DNA from: Venturia oleaginea
Lineage: Eukaryota > Ascomycota > Dothideomycetes > Venturiales > Venturiaceae
Length of the DNA: 64,000 nucleotides
Direction of reading: 5' to 3'
NCBI GenBank assembly: GCA_013176395.1
Contig: JABMLP010000004.1
Coordinates: 186,001 to 250,000 of the forward strand
The notes beneath the pieces were generated by a model. That model had not been told where the DNA came from and did no database searches. It saw nothing but the letters and a program-made list of their open reading frames with translations. A program made the translations under genes and the position numbers. Shown in pieces: positions 9,722 through 21,341 of this stretch; positions within the stretch are counted from its first letter, which is position 1; the number at the start of each line of letters is the position of its first letter.

Positions 9722-11399
9722 CTATACCATTCCCAGTTGATGTAAGAAGTTCTGGAACTGTTGACCATTCTTTAGCTTAGTCAACCCATCTGCAACCATG
9801 TCTGCAGTAGGACAGAACTCCACGATCAATTGGTTCCTTTCCCTCATTCTTCTGACATTGTTGTATGCGATGTCAATGTGTTTAGATCTCTCATGAGCAT
9901 GGGAATCCTTAACCAGGCTGAGACAAGCTTGGTTGTCTCCCTTCAGAACCATGAGAGGCTCAAAAGCGTTCTTGCCTACCATGTCCGGATGTCCCATTTC
10001 CCTCAAGAGCGATGAAAGGAATTGAGCTTGTTTACCACCGCTGCTCATTGCCATGTATTCAGCTTCCATCGTAGAGGTTGCTACTGACTTCATCTTCTTG
10101 CTCATTCAGGCAACTGGTGCTCCAGCAAGAAAGAACACCCATCCTAGGATGGAGACCCTGTCTACCTTGTCCATAGCGTAATCTGCATCTGAGTATCCCA
10201 CAAGCCCAGTACGTCCTCCAATGCTTCTTGATTGCCTTCTCATGGAATACCGTTGGGTCAGATGCATAGGAGCTGAGTCTTCCAATAGCAAAAGCTATAT
10301 CTGGCCTGCACATCACCATTGGCCACATCCATGTTCCCGTCTGCTCCTGGTAGCTCCCACTATCTGCGCGAGGATCTGTTGGTCCTGATTTCCTCAGATC
10401 ATCATAGGAATCCATGGGTGACAGTGTTGGCTTCCCTTTTTCCGCCGACATTCCAAACTTTGCGAGGGCCTCCCTGATGTAGTGTCCTTGGTCAAGCTTC
10501 AGAGATCCCTTCGTTCTATCTCTGGCGATCCTCATGCCAACAATCTTGTCTGGTTCTCCTAGGTCCTTGATCTGGAAGATCTTCCCAAATTCTTGCTTGA
10601 ACCATTTGATATTGTCGAGATTTGAGGATGCAATAGGTATGTCGTCTACCCATGTAAGAATCATGATGTCTCTCTCCTTGTGAACCAAAAGACAGGGGCC
10701 AACTTCTGATTGGGCAAAGCCCAGCTTCTTCAATTTCTCTACACAGAGTTGGTTCCAGTCTCTTGCTGCTTGTTTCAGACCATACAAGCTCTTCAGCATC
10801 TTGAAGACTTTGCCTGGTGGAATGTCTACTCCTGGGGGAGGGATCATGAAGATGTCCTCTTTCAGGAATGATTCGGTGAATGCATTGTTTACATCAACTA
10901 CATGCATGTGGAGATTCTTCTTGGCAACAGTAGCCATAAAGCATCTCAGGGTATCATGCCTAACAGTAGGTGCAAAGGTGTCCGTGAAGTCTACACCTAG
11001 TTTCTGTGAGAATCCTCTGGCCACAAGCCTTGCCTTGAATTTATCGATTGCTCCACTGATGAGGTACTTCACGTCGAATATCCATTTGGATGTCACAAGA
11101 TTGGCTTCCTTGGGGGGGACAACCTGGCTCCATGTGTGGTTACTCTCCAGTGCAGCCAGTTCCTTCTGAATAGCCTCCTTCCATAGGTGGCCCTATTTCT
11201 CGTCCTGGATCGCCTCTTTGTAGGTCTTGGGGATAGGGATGTTGTGCTTGGCTCCCACTGTCTCCTTGCACGCAATGAAAGCAGCTTCGTCGATCTCACC
11301 TAGGAAATCTTTCCCATCTGCAGCAAGCTCACTAGCCATCATCATGATCTGGGCGAACATAGCGTAATTGTCACGGCGAGCATTGAACCAGACAGAATG
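9722..11399 (-). pseudogene. Copia pol: reverse transcriptase and RNase H (copy 1)
   Basis: RT begins near 11190 (NHTWSQVVPPKEANLVTSKW) and includes VDVNNAFTE, LKSLYGLKQAARDWNQ and the catalytic WVDD (LTWVDDIPIASS, where YVDD is usual). RNase H follows (SDADYAMDKVDR, ATSTMEAEYMAMSSGGKQAQ, HIDIAYNNVRRMRERN) and ends at TAG 9722. A TAG stop lies upstream at about 11190-11200 (CAG to TAG). A ~47-bp deletion near 10220 (the sequence is present at 59865-59911) shifts the frame between RT and RNase H. The TAG is shared with copy 2. Confidence 0.9.
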
Positions 11400-11455
11400 A
11401 ACTAAGATTCCATTTACTCAGTGTGATGAGAGAATATCAGATAGAGAGTAAGTAA

Positions 11456-12949
11456 CTACGGGGCGCGCGAGTTGATGTTCCTCTCGCCACAGTGTGGCTG
11501 CGAAACGTTGTCATGTGACAAAGATGGCCACCATGCCATGCCGTCACAGTAATCGAGTCTTTTCGATGGTCTCTCGTCCGAGGTGATAGAGTCTGACCTA
11601 AGTCTCTTACGCCCTGTTGGTTCCTGAGCTTGAGTTGATGAAGGTGTAGAATGCACAGGTGTAGAGGTAGGTTGAGTAGAGATTGCTGTCTCAGACTCAA
11701 CCGGGTAAGATATCTCTGTTCGACTTGTTGCTTCTGGCCCTTGGGAGTCTGCCAATGCAATTTCTTCTGGCGTGGATTTCCTAACAATTCTCTCAAAGAC
11801 TGAGAAGTTAGGTACCAATTCCCTAGCTGGCCTGGGTGTCTCAACAGTCTCTGGGATTATTGGGAGTTTTCTCGGTCTTCCTCTTGGATTCCTGTTAAGG
11901 CTTGCTGAGTTGGTTTGACTTGCTATTCCGAGGTTCAAACTCAAGTCACCTCCTCTTTTATCTTCAAGGAACCTTACCGAGCTGTGTGTCTTGATGTCCC
12001 TGAAATCTGGATCCCAGAACTTCCACATTTTTCTTGTACCTTTGACATATCCCATGAAGACTACAGGCTTGCCAGTATTCATGAATTTGTCAGCCCTCGA
12101 CTTTGAGGAGTTGTGCATTGCCCCTGCAAGCTCCTCTCTCGGGACATGTACGATAGTCTGACATCCCCATACTCGGAGGTGATCAATTGAGGGTTTCTTT
12201 CCTGACCATGCTTCTTCTGGGGAGAGCCTGAATCCTTCAACCTCTGGACCGTTGGCGAGAAGATTGCTGACATAGGTATGGGTTTCGATTGCTTCTAGCC
12301 AGAACTCAATAGGCATTCCGGAATCCTCGCACATAGCCCGGACATTGTTCTCTGAGGTCTGGATATTTCTTTCCGCAACCCCATTCTGTTTGGAACTATA
12401 TGCATCTGTGAACTCAAGGTGAATACCCTCTTATTTCTCCCAATCTCTCGCCAGCTTGACAAGTTCTCCCGCATTGTCGATCCTCACAGCTTTCAGCTTC
12501 TTCCCAGTTTCAGTCTCAGCTGACACTTTCCATTGTCTGAGTTCTTGAGGTGCATCCGACTTCTCTCTCATTGGCCTTGTCCATTTCTTTCGGGAAGCAT
12601 TTTCGACGATCTGTAGGAACCACTTGAATCCCTTTCTTGACACGGGCAATGGTCCACAGATATCGACTGAGATAAGTTCCATAATTTCTTGCTTCGGTTC
12701 CGTCACCCTACCATAGCTTCTTTTCATTTTGGTAGTAAGACAGATCTTGCATGGACAGTCTCTTGACTCAAAGGTAGGAATTGGCTGGTCTAAGGTAGTA
12801 ACCTTGTGGACGTATCTTAGGGACTTGGCCCCGTAATGGGCAAACCTTCTATGCCATAGCTCCCACTGAGCCTTCTTCCTAGTGAGAGATGGGGACAGCT
12901 CCTCACTTTCGTCAAGGGGAATAGGTTCGCCTTCTGCAGAAGGGAAAGT
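11456..12949 (-). pseudogene. Copia pol: integrase (copy 1), 5' end cut at 12950
   Basis: The GAG-pre-integrase region (WELWHRRFAHYG, CPCKICL) leads into the integrase core: LISVDICGPL (first D), RIDNAGEL (second D) and, after an in-frame TAA at 12431-12433, KQNGVAERN (E). A linker rich in S, T and P follows. The same TAA occurs in copy 2 at 63429. The gene is interrupted at 12950 by an inverted LTR structure, and its gag/protease end is not found beyond it. Confidence 0.9.
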
Positions 12950-13366
12950 GTAAGAGTTCAACCCTCAAAGGTGTTTCGCAAGTGAGAGAGGACTGCTTGT
13001 ATTTCGAAGTATCTAAGTACAAAGAAAAAGTGTAGGTACAGGAAGGACAACTTGTATATATAATCTTTTAAGTAGGAATAGAACATTGTCAAAGGATAGA
13101 TCCTTTCTCAACTTATCCTGGATGGATTCTCAGCACTACCTGGTAGTTCTCACGTGCGCCTAGCAGGGATTATTCAGGGACCGTTTCACATGCGCTTCTA
13201 CTCCTTTCTATTCTCTTCTCAGGACAGCATGTCCTTTTCCTACTTGGAAGATTATATATACAATTTGTTCTTCCTGTACCTACACTTTCTTCTTTGTACT
13301 TAGATACTTGAAATATAAGCTGTCTTCCCTCACTTGCGAAACACCTTTGAGGGTTGAACTCTTACA
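12950..13366. repeat. Inverted LTR fragment joined to a complete plus-strand LTR
   Basis: 12950-13086 is the first 137 bp of a Gypsy LTR in minus orientation (TGTAAGAGTTC...). It is followed without a gap by a complete 280-bp plus LTR (13087-13366, TGTCAAAGG...CTTACA). The join falls where the minus LTR would continue (acatgc)tgtcc and the plus LTR begins tgtcaaagg, a shared TGTC. The structure can fold back over ~137 bp. Confidence 0.82.
13087..13366 (+). repeat. Gypsy LTR, unit 1
   Basis: The 280-bp LTR (TGTCAAAGG...CTTACA) has a TATA-like segment (gattatatatac) about 110 bp before the 3' end. It carries C where units 2-4 have T (gattctcagcac against gattcttagcac). Confidence 0.9.
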
Positions 13367-13437
13367 TTATCTAAGTACCGCACCAATACCTCTTGCTGAC
13401 AGTAAGAGAGAGTCTCTGCAGCAATCGTCAGAGCAAA

Positions 13438-13528
13438 GAGAAAGCCCTCCATCGAGCGAGGTACCGAGAAAGCCCTCCATCGAGCGAGGCACTGAGAAAG
13501 CCCTCCATTGAGCGAGGCATTGAGAAAG
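13438..13528 (+). repeat. 28-bp tandem repeat in the leader (unit 1 shown)
   Basis: Three copies of a 28-bp unit beginning gagaaagccctccat plus a partial copy, about 70 bp after the LTR. The same block recurs at +1828, +3656 and +5484. Confidence 0.88.
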
Positions 13529-13700
13529 AGTTTGCTAGGTACCTCATAACCTAGGACGGATGCTACATCTTCTCATTGTGTAGTAATCACGAACGTCGAA
13601 GATTGAGAGTTGTTGAAACTTGTCCTTTGCGAAGGGATATCAACAACGTCCAAAGTGACACCCACAAGTTGAAAGTACTCCCAGGTCAATCCTGTTGGTG

Positions 13701-14492
13701 AGTCAAGGTCCTAAAGAGGACACCAAAGCCATTTCAGTACTCTCAGGAAGAGCCTGTAGAGTCAAGGTCCTAAAGAGGACACCCAAGCCATTTTCAGTAC
13801 TCTCAGGACGAGCCTGCAGAGTCAAGGTCCTAAAGAGGACACCCCAGCCATTTCAGTACTCTCAGGAAGAGCCTGTAGAGTCAAGGTCCTAAAGAGGACA
13901 CCCAAGCCATTTTCAGTACTCTCAGGACGAGCCTGCAGAGTCAAGGTCCTAAAGAGGACACCCCAGCCATTTCAGTACTCTCAGGAAGAGCCTGTAGAGT
14001 CAAGGTCCTAAAGAGGACACCCAAGCCATTTTCAGTACTCTCAGGACGAGCCTGCAGAGTCAAGGTCCTAAAGAGGACACCCCAGCCATTTCAGTACTGT
14101 CAGGAAGAGCCTGTAGAGTCAAGGTCCTAAAGAGGACACCCCAGCCATTTCAGTACTGTCAGGAAGAGCCTGTAGAGTCAAGGTCCTAAAGAGGACACCC
14201 AAGCCATTTTCAGTACTCTCAGGACGAGCCTGCAGAGTCAAGGTCCTAAAGAGGACACCCCAGCCATTTCAGTACTGTCAGGACGAGCCTGCAGAGTCAA
14301 GGTCCTAAAGAGGACACCCCAGCCATTTCAGTACTGTCAGGAAGAGCCTGTAGAGTCAAGGTCCTAAAGAGGACACCCAAGCCATTTTCAGTACTCTCAG
14401 GACGAGCCTGCAGAGTCAAGGTCCTAAAGAGAACACCCCAGCCATTTCAGTACTCTCAGGAAGAGCCTGTAGAGTCAAGGTCCTAAAGAGGA
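13701..14492 (+). repeat. 59/60-bp minisatellite in the leader (unit 1; 13 full copies plus a partial one)
   Basis: The unit begins agtcaaggtcctaaagagga. It occurs as 60-bp (gccattttcagt) and 59-bp (gccatttcagt) variants, which also differ at aagagcctgtag versus cgagcctgcag and often alternate. The 60-bp form keeps a frame open (RACRVKVLKRTP...), the 59-bp form breaks it, so a coding role is unlikely. Identical arrays lie at 15529-16320 and 17357-18148. Confidence 0.93.
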
Positions 14493-14914
14493 TACCTAAC
14501 CCAAGAAGCAAGGGCCAACCTCAAGGGCCAAACAAAAAGGAATTTCAAGAAGAGAACACTTGTCCTAACCCAAGAAGCAAGGGCCAACCTCAAAGACCAA
14601 CCTCAAGAGTCAACCTCAAGGGCCAAACAAAAAGGGAATTCAAGAGAATTCAAGCTGAGATTTTCTAGAAGGTGCTAGAATCTCCAAGAAGTAAGCGCCA
14701 ACTGTAAGGGCCAATCCACAATAAATTCTCGCAAAATTTACAAAGAGGAAATCAGAGGTCATCCTAAGACAGCGTAGTCTTAGGAGTTGAAGCTGTAATA
14801 AGCTGAGGAAAGAAAGAGTTAGGAAGAGAGATTCAATACCCTTGACCTTCATAGTCCCTAGGAGCTCCGTCCTTAGTAATAAGGGTTGCAGAGCAGACTG
14901 TCAAGGATGAAATC

Positions 14915-15194
14915 TGTCAAAGGATAGATCCTTTCTCAACTTATCCTGGATGGATTCTTAGCACTACCTGGTAGTTCTCACGTGCGCCTAGCAGGGATTA
15001 TTCAGGGACCGTTTCACATGCGCTTCTACTCCTTTCTATTCTCTTCTCAGGACAGCATGTCCTTTTCCTACTTGGAAGATTATATATACAATTTGTTCTT
15101 CCTGTACCTACACTTTCTTCTTTGTACTTAGATACTTGAAATATAAGCTGTCTTCCCTCACTTGCGAAACACCTTTGAGGGTTGAACTCTTACA
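14915..15194 (+). repeat. Gypsy LTR, unit 2
   Basis: Same 280-bp LTR as unit 1, directly following the leader of unit 1 at ...gaaatc. Confidence 0.9.
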
Positions 15195-16742
15195 TTATCT
15201 AAGTACCGCACCAATACCTCTTGCTGACAGTAAGAGAGAGTCTCTGCAGCAATCGTCAGAGCAAAGAGAAAGCCCTCCATCGAGCGAGGTACCGAGAAAG
15301 CCCTCCATCGAGCGAGGCACTGAGAAAGCCCTCCATTGAGCGAGGCATTGAGAAAGAGTTTGCTAGGTACCTCATAACCTAGGACGGATGCTACATCTTC
15401 TCATTGTGTAGTAATCACGAACGTCGAAGATTGAGAGTTGTTGAAACTTGTCCTTTGCGAAGGGATATCAACAACGTCCAAAGTGACACCCACAAGTTGA
15501 AAGTACTCCCAGGTCAATCCTGTTGGTGAGTCAAGGTCCTAAAGAGGACACCAAAGCCATTTCAGTACTCTCAGGAAGAGCCTGTAGAGTCAAGGTCCTA
15601 AAGAGGACACCCAAGCCATTTTCAGTACTCTCAGGACGAGCCTGCAGAGTCAAGGTCCTAAAGAGGACACCCCAGCCATTTCAGTACTCTCAGGAAGAGC
15701 CTGTAGAGTCAAGGTCCTAAAGAGGACACCCAAGCCATTTTCAGTACTCTCAGGACGAGCCTGCAGAGTCAAGGTCCTAAAGAGGACACCCCAGCCATTT
15801 CAGTACTCTCAGGAAGAGCCTGTAGAGTCAAGGTCCTAAAGAGGACACCCAAGCCATTTTCAGTACTCTCAGGACGAGCCTGCAGAGTCAAGGTCCTAAA
15901 GAGGACACCCCAGCCATTTCAGTACTGTCAGGAAGAGCCTGTAGAGTCAAGGTCCTAAAGAGGACACCCCAGCCATTTCAGTACTGTCAGGAAGAGCCTG
16001 TAGAGTCAAGGTCCTAAAGAGGACACCCAAGCCATTTTCAGTACTCTCAGGACGAGCCTGCAGAGTCAAGGTCCTAAAGAGGACACCCCAGCCATTTCAG
16101 TACTGTCAGGACGAGCCTGCAGAGTCAAGGTCCTAAAGAGGACACCCCAGCCATTTCAGTACTGTCAGGAAGAGCCTGTAGAGTCAAGGTCCTAAAGAGG
16201 ACACCCAAGCCATTTTCAGTACTCTCAGGACGAGCCTGCAGAGTCAAGGTCCTAAAGAGAACACCCCAGCCATTTCAGTACTCTCAGGAAGAGCCTGTAG
16301 AGTCAAGGTCCTAAAGAGGATACCTAACCCAAGAAGCAAGGGCCAACCTCAAGGGCCAAACAAAAAGGAATTTCAAGAAGAGAACACTTGTCCTAACCCA
16401 AGAAGCAAGGGCCAACCTCAAAGACCAACCTCAAGAGTCAACCTCAAGGGCCAAACAAAAAGGGAATTCAAGAGAATTCAAGCTGAGATTTTCTAGAAGG
16501 TGCTAGAATCTCCAAGAAGTAAGCGCCAACTGTAAGGGCCAATCCACAATAAATTCTCGCAAAATTTACAAAGAGGAAATCAGAGGTCATCCTAAGACAG
16601 CGTAGTCTTAGGAGTTGAAGCTGTAATAAGCTGAGGAAAGAAAGAGTTAGGAAGAGAGATTCAATACCCTTGACCTTCATAGTCCCTAGGAGCTCCGTCC
16701 TTAGTAATAAGGGTTGCAGAGCAGACTGTCAAGGATGAAATC

Positions 16743-17022
16743 TGTCAAAGGATAGATCCTTTCTCAACTTATCCTGGATGGATTCTTAGCACTACCTGGT
16801 AGTTCTCACGTGCGCCTAGCAGGGATTATTCAGGGACCGTTTCACATGCGCTTCTACTCCTTTCTATTCTCTTCTCAGGACAGCATGTCCTTTTCCTACT
16901 TGGAAGATTATATATACAATTTGTTCTTCCTGTACCTACACTTTCTTCTTTGTACTTAGATACTTGAAATATAAGCTGTCTTCCCTCACTTGCGAAACAC
17001 CTTTGAGGGTTGAACTCTTACA
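16743..17022 (+). repeat. Gypsy LTR, unit 3
   Basis: Same 280-bp LTR; no difference from unit 2 was seen by eye. Confidence 0.9.
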
Positions 17023-18570
17023 TTATCTAAGTACCGCACCAATACCTCTTGCTGACAGTAAGAGAGAGTCTCTGCAGCAATCGTCAGAGCAAAGAGAAAG
17101 CCCTCCATCGAGCGAGGTACCGAGAAAGCCCTCCATCGAGCGAGGCACTGAGAAAGCCCTCCATTGAGCGAGGCATTGAGAAAGAGTTTGCTAGGTACCT
17201 CATAACCTAGGACGGATGCTACATCTTCTCATTGTGTAGTAATCACGAACGTCGAAGATTGAGAGTTGTTGAAACTTGTCCTTTGCGAAGGGATATCAAC
17301 AACGTCCAAAGTGACACCCACAAGTTGAAAGTACTCCCAGGTCAATCCTGTTGGTGAGTCAAGGTCCTAAAGAGGACACCAAAGCCATTTCAGTACTCTC
17401 AGGAAGAGCCTGTAGAGTCAAGGTCCTAAAGAGGACACCCAAGCCATTTTCAGTACTCTCAGGACGAGCCTGCAGAGTCAAGGTCCTAAAGAGGACACCC
17501 CAGCCATTTCAGTACTCTCAGGAAGAGCCTGTAGAGTCAAGGTCCTAAAGAGGACACCCAAGCCATTTTCAGTACTCTCAGGACGAGCCTGCAGAGTCAA
17601 GGTCCTAAAGAGGACACCCCAGCCATTTCAGTACTCTCAGGAAGAGCCTGTAGAGTCAAGGTCCTAAAGAGGACACCCAAGCCATTTTCAGTACTCTCAG
17701 GACGAGCCTGCAGAGTCAAGGTCCTAAAGAGGACACCCCAGCCATTTCAGTACTGTCAGGAAGAGCCTGTAGAGTCAAGGTCCTAAAGAGGACACCCCAG
17801 CCATTTCAGTACTGTCAGGAAGAGCCTGTAGAGTCAAGGTCCTAAAGAGGACACCCAAGCCATTTTCAGTACTCTCAGGACGAGCCTGCAGAGTCAAGGT
17901 CCTAAAGAGGACACCCCAGCCATTTCAGTACTGTCAGGACGAGCCTGCAGAGTCAAGGTCCTAAAGAGGACACCCCAGCCATTTCAGTACTGTCAGGAAG
18001 AGCCTGTAGAGTCAAGGTCCTAAAGAGGACACCCAAGCCATTTTCAGTACTCTCAGGACGAGCCTGCAGAGTCAAGGTCCTAAAGAGAACACCCCAGCCA
18101 TTTCAGTACTCTCAGGAAGAGCCTGTAGAGTCAAGGTCCTAAAGAGGATACCTAACCCAAGAAGCAAGGGCCAACCTCAAGGGCCAAACAAAAAGGAATT
18201 TCAAGAAGAGAACACTTGTCCTAACCCAAGAAGCAAGGGCCAACCTCAAAGACCAACCTCAAGAGTCAACCTCAAGGGCCAAACAAAAAGGGAATTCAAG
18301 AGAATTCAAGCTGAGATTTTCTAGAAGGTGCTAGAATCTCCAAGAAGTAAGCGCCAACTGTAAGGGCCAATCCACAATAAATTCTCGCAAAATTTACAAA
18401 GAGGAAATCAGAGGTCATCCTAAGACAGCGTAGTCTTAGGAGTTGAAGCTGTAATAAGCTGAGGAAAGAAAGAGTTAGGAAGAGAGATTCAATACCCTTG
18501 ACCTTCATAGTCCCTAGGAGCTCCGTCCTTAGTAATAAGGGTTGCAGAGCAGACTGTCAAGGATGAAATC

Positions 18571-18850
18571 TGTCAAAGGATAGATCCTTTCTCAACTTAT
18601 CCTGGATGGATTCTTAGCACTACCTGGTAGTTCTCACGTGCGCCTAGCAGGGATTATTCAGGGACCGTTTCACATGCGCTTCTACTCCTTTCTATTCTCT
18701 TCTCAGGACAGCATGTCCTTTTCCTACTTGGAAGATTATATATACAATTTGTTCTTCCTGTACCTACACTTTCTTCTTTGTACTTAGATACTTGAAATAT
18801 AAGCTGTCTTCCCTCACTTGCGAAACACCTTTGAGGGTTGAACTCTTACA
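18571..18850 (+). repeat. Gypsy LTR, unit 4
   Basis: Same 280-bp LTR. This unit leads into the only leader that continues to gag, so it is the functional 5' LTR position of the chimeric element. Confidence 0.9.
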
Positions 18851-19184
18851 TTATCTAAGTACCGCACCAATACCTCTTGCTGACAGTAAGAGAGAGTCTC
18901 TGCAGCAATCGTCAGAGCAAAGAGAAAGCCCTCCATCGAGCGAGGTACCGAGAAAGCCCTCCATCGAGCGAGGCACTGAGAAAGCCCTCCATTGAGCGAG
19001 GCATTGAGAAAGAGTTTGCTAGGTACCTCATAACCTAGGACGGATGCTACATCTTCTCATTGTGTAGTAATCACGAACGTCGAAGATTGAGAGTTGTTGA
19101 AACTTGTCCTTTGCGAAGGGATATCAACAACGTCCAAAGTGACACCCACAAGTTGAAAGTACTCCCAGGTCAATCCTGTTGGTG

Positions 19185-19622
19185 AGTCAAGGTCCTAAAG
19201 AGGACACCCAAGCCATTTCAGTACTCTCAGGAAGAGCCTGTAGAGTCAAGGTCCTAAAGAGGACACCCAAGCCATTTCCAGTACTCTCAGGACGAGCCTG
19301 CAGAGTCAAGGTCCTAAAGAGAACACCCCAGCCATTTTCAGTACTCTCAGGACGAGCCTGCAGAGTCAAGGTCCTAAAGAGGACACCCAAGCCATTTTCA
19401 GTACTCTCAGGACGAGCCTGCAGAGTCAAGGTCCTAAAGAGGACACCCCAGCCATTTCAGTACTCTCAGGAAGAGCCTGTAGAGTCAAGGTCCTAAAGAG
19501 GACACCCAAGCCATTTTCAGTACTCTCAGGACGAGCCTGCAGAGTCAAGGTCCTAAAGAGAACACCCCAGCCATTTCAGTACTCTCAGGAAGAGCCTGTA
19601 GAGTCAAGGTCCTAAAGAGGAC
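19185..19622 (+). repeat. Short version of the 59/60-bp minisatellite (unit 4; 7 full copies plus a partial one)
   Basis: Same repeat family as 13701-14492 but six units shorter, which accounts for the 355-bp length difference of unit 4. Three consecutive 60-bp variants occur here, giving a 105-codon open frame that is probably incidental. Confidence 0.9.
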
Positions 19623-20043
19623 ACCTAACCCAAGAAGCAAGGGCCAACCTCAAGGGCCAAACAAAAAGGAATTTCAAGAAGAGAACACTTGTCCTAACCC
19701 AAGAAGCAAGGGCCAACCTCAAAGACCAACCTCAAGAGCCAACCTCAAGGGCCAAACAAAAAGGGAATTCAAGAGAATTCAAGCTGAGATTTTCTAGAAG
19801 GTGCTAGAATCTCCAAGAAGCAAGGGCCAACTGTAAGGGCCAATCCACAGTAAATTCTCGCAAAATTTACAAAGAGGAAATCAGAGGTCATCCTAAGACA
19901 GCGTAGTCTTAGGAGTTGAAGCTGTAATAAGCTGAGGAAAGAAAGAGTTAGGAAGAGAGATTCAATACCCTTGACCTTCATAGTCCCTAGGAGCTCCGTC
20001 CTTAGTAATAAGGGTTGCAGAGCAGACTGTCAAGGATGAAATC

Positions 20044-21330
20044 AGTCGGAAGGAAACTCAGCCTCAGAGCCTGTACTCGATGATTGGAACGTCAATCAAG
20101 ATTGATAACCGCCTATTCGAAAGAAAACTTCAGAGGAAGGGAGTTAGTTCTTATCGAGGACATGGAAACAACAGTCGTGCGAATATAGGTGTTTGAGTTG
20201 ATTCATACGGACCGCAGCCAATGGAGCTCGACAAGATTCAGAGCGGTCCACGTGGATCCAAGAAAGTTACAGGTCAGAAAGCCCAAAAAGAACAACACTG
20301 GACGTTTCACGAATCAGGGACAACGATTCGGAAACTCACCCATGGGCTCAGAACACCTCAAGGCTTTACAATCCGATGCGTCAGTACCGCCAATCCACAA
20401 CATACTGAGCTGGACGGCTTGTTATGAGGACGACTGCAAAGTATATTCCGAGAAGCAGAGCTCCGGATACTACCCTCGGGATAGAGGAGGTTACCAAGGT
20501 AACGGCAATGTCAAAGGACATCTCGCTATGATGAGTTCGTCATCTAGCTCACCCGGTCTTTATGGCACTCAGTTGGTATTGCCAAAAGCAGAGTATGGCA
20601 CAAACCAATTCGGGGTTGGGAATACAATGGCTGCTGTCAAAGTTATCAGCAGATACCCAAGCATGAAAAAGAATCTGGAACACGATCTTCACTGGATGAT
20701 TCCATCGAACTGGTACAAAGTCAAAGAATGCCCACTGTGGGAGCACAAGTCCGAGGAAGACCCAGGAGAACCAGATTGGGAATTCCACTGGTTCACGAAA
20801 AGGAAGTCAACAATACGACCCTCAGGAAGATCATGAAAATCCCAAACATCAGTACAGATGTACAGCACGTCCACCACAGACACTCACCTATGAATTGCTG
20901 CGAGTATGAGGAATGCGATTTACCTCAGCACCAGGAAATGAAAGATCTTGGAGAAATACTCCAAGAGTTGCCAGCCATTTCCGGGAGTTGGTCTACACCA
21001 AACGAAAACGAATCTCTACAGTCTATGTCGGGCGACGACAGTGAGTCTACAGTAGAAGACAACTCCAACGAAGGAGAATCGAAGGAAGATCTAGAGTTTA
21101 TGACCTTCCGGCTCTCACGTTTGACACGAGACGTTGAACGAGCAATTGATCAGGACGATTCTCAGTGCAAAGACGTCTATCCAAATGCATGCCTTGACTT
21201 CACCTGCCCATACCATCCGAATGGGGCAAGGAACCTTCGACACCTTGTCCGACGATTGGACATCGCAGTCAAAACAAAGCAAGCACGCAAATGGCATGAG
21301 AATTCGGGAAACGAGGAGGATCAACAGTAG
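20044..21330 (+). pseudogene. Gypsy B gag C-terminus / gag-protease linker remnant
   Basis: Pieces in different frames resemble the end of a Gypsy gag: PMELDKIQSGPRG near 20218 (the motif that normally precedes the zinc knuckle), then LSWTACYEDDCKVYSEKQSS near 20400 and LEHDLHWMIPSNWYK near 20670. An acidic linker follows (QSMSGDDSESTVEDN) to TAG 21330. The gag N-terminus and an intact CCHC knuckle are missing. The 5' join to the leader at 20043 is abrupt. Confidence 0.65.
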
Positions 21331-21341
21331 AGAAGGCCCTG

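Larger units (their letters stand above)
13087..20043 (+). repeat. Four tandem copies of [LTR + leader], period 1828 bp
   Basis: Units start at 13087, 14915, 16743 and 18571. Each consists of a 280-bp Gypsy LTR followed by ~1.55 kb of non-coding leader with a 28-bp repeat, a 59/60-bp minisatellite and a GC-poor 3' segment ending ...caaggatgaaatc. Units 1-3 are 1828 bp each and look identical apart from C/T in the LTR near 13131. Unit 4 is 355 bp shorter (fewer minisatellite repeats), differs at scattered bases, and runs directly into gag sequence (gaaatc|agtcgg). Unit joins read gaaatc|tgtcaaagg. Confidence 0.93.

Noticed and set aside
13308..13511. 67-codon frame repeated at 1828-bp intervals
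   Set aside because: It spans the LTR end and the 28-bp repeat; repetition is due to DNA duplication and no protein features are present.
13701..14492. Regular repeats resembling a CRISPR array
   Set aside because: Units are contiguous 59/60-bp copies with no unique spacers, and the context is a fungal retrotransposon leader.
19179..19496. 105-codon open frame across the minisatellite
   Set aside because: It exists only because several 60-bp units adjoin; 59-bp units destroy it in the other arrays and the product is simple repetition.
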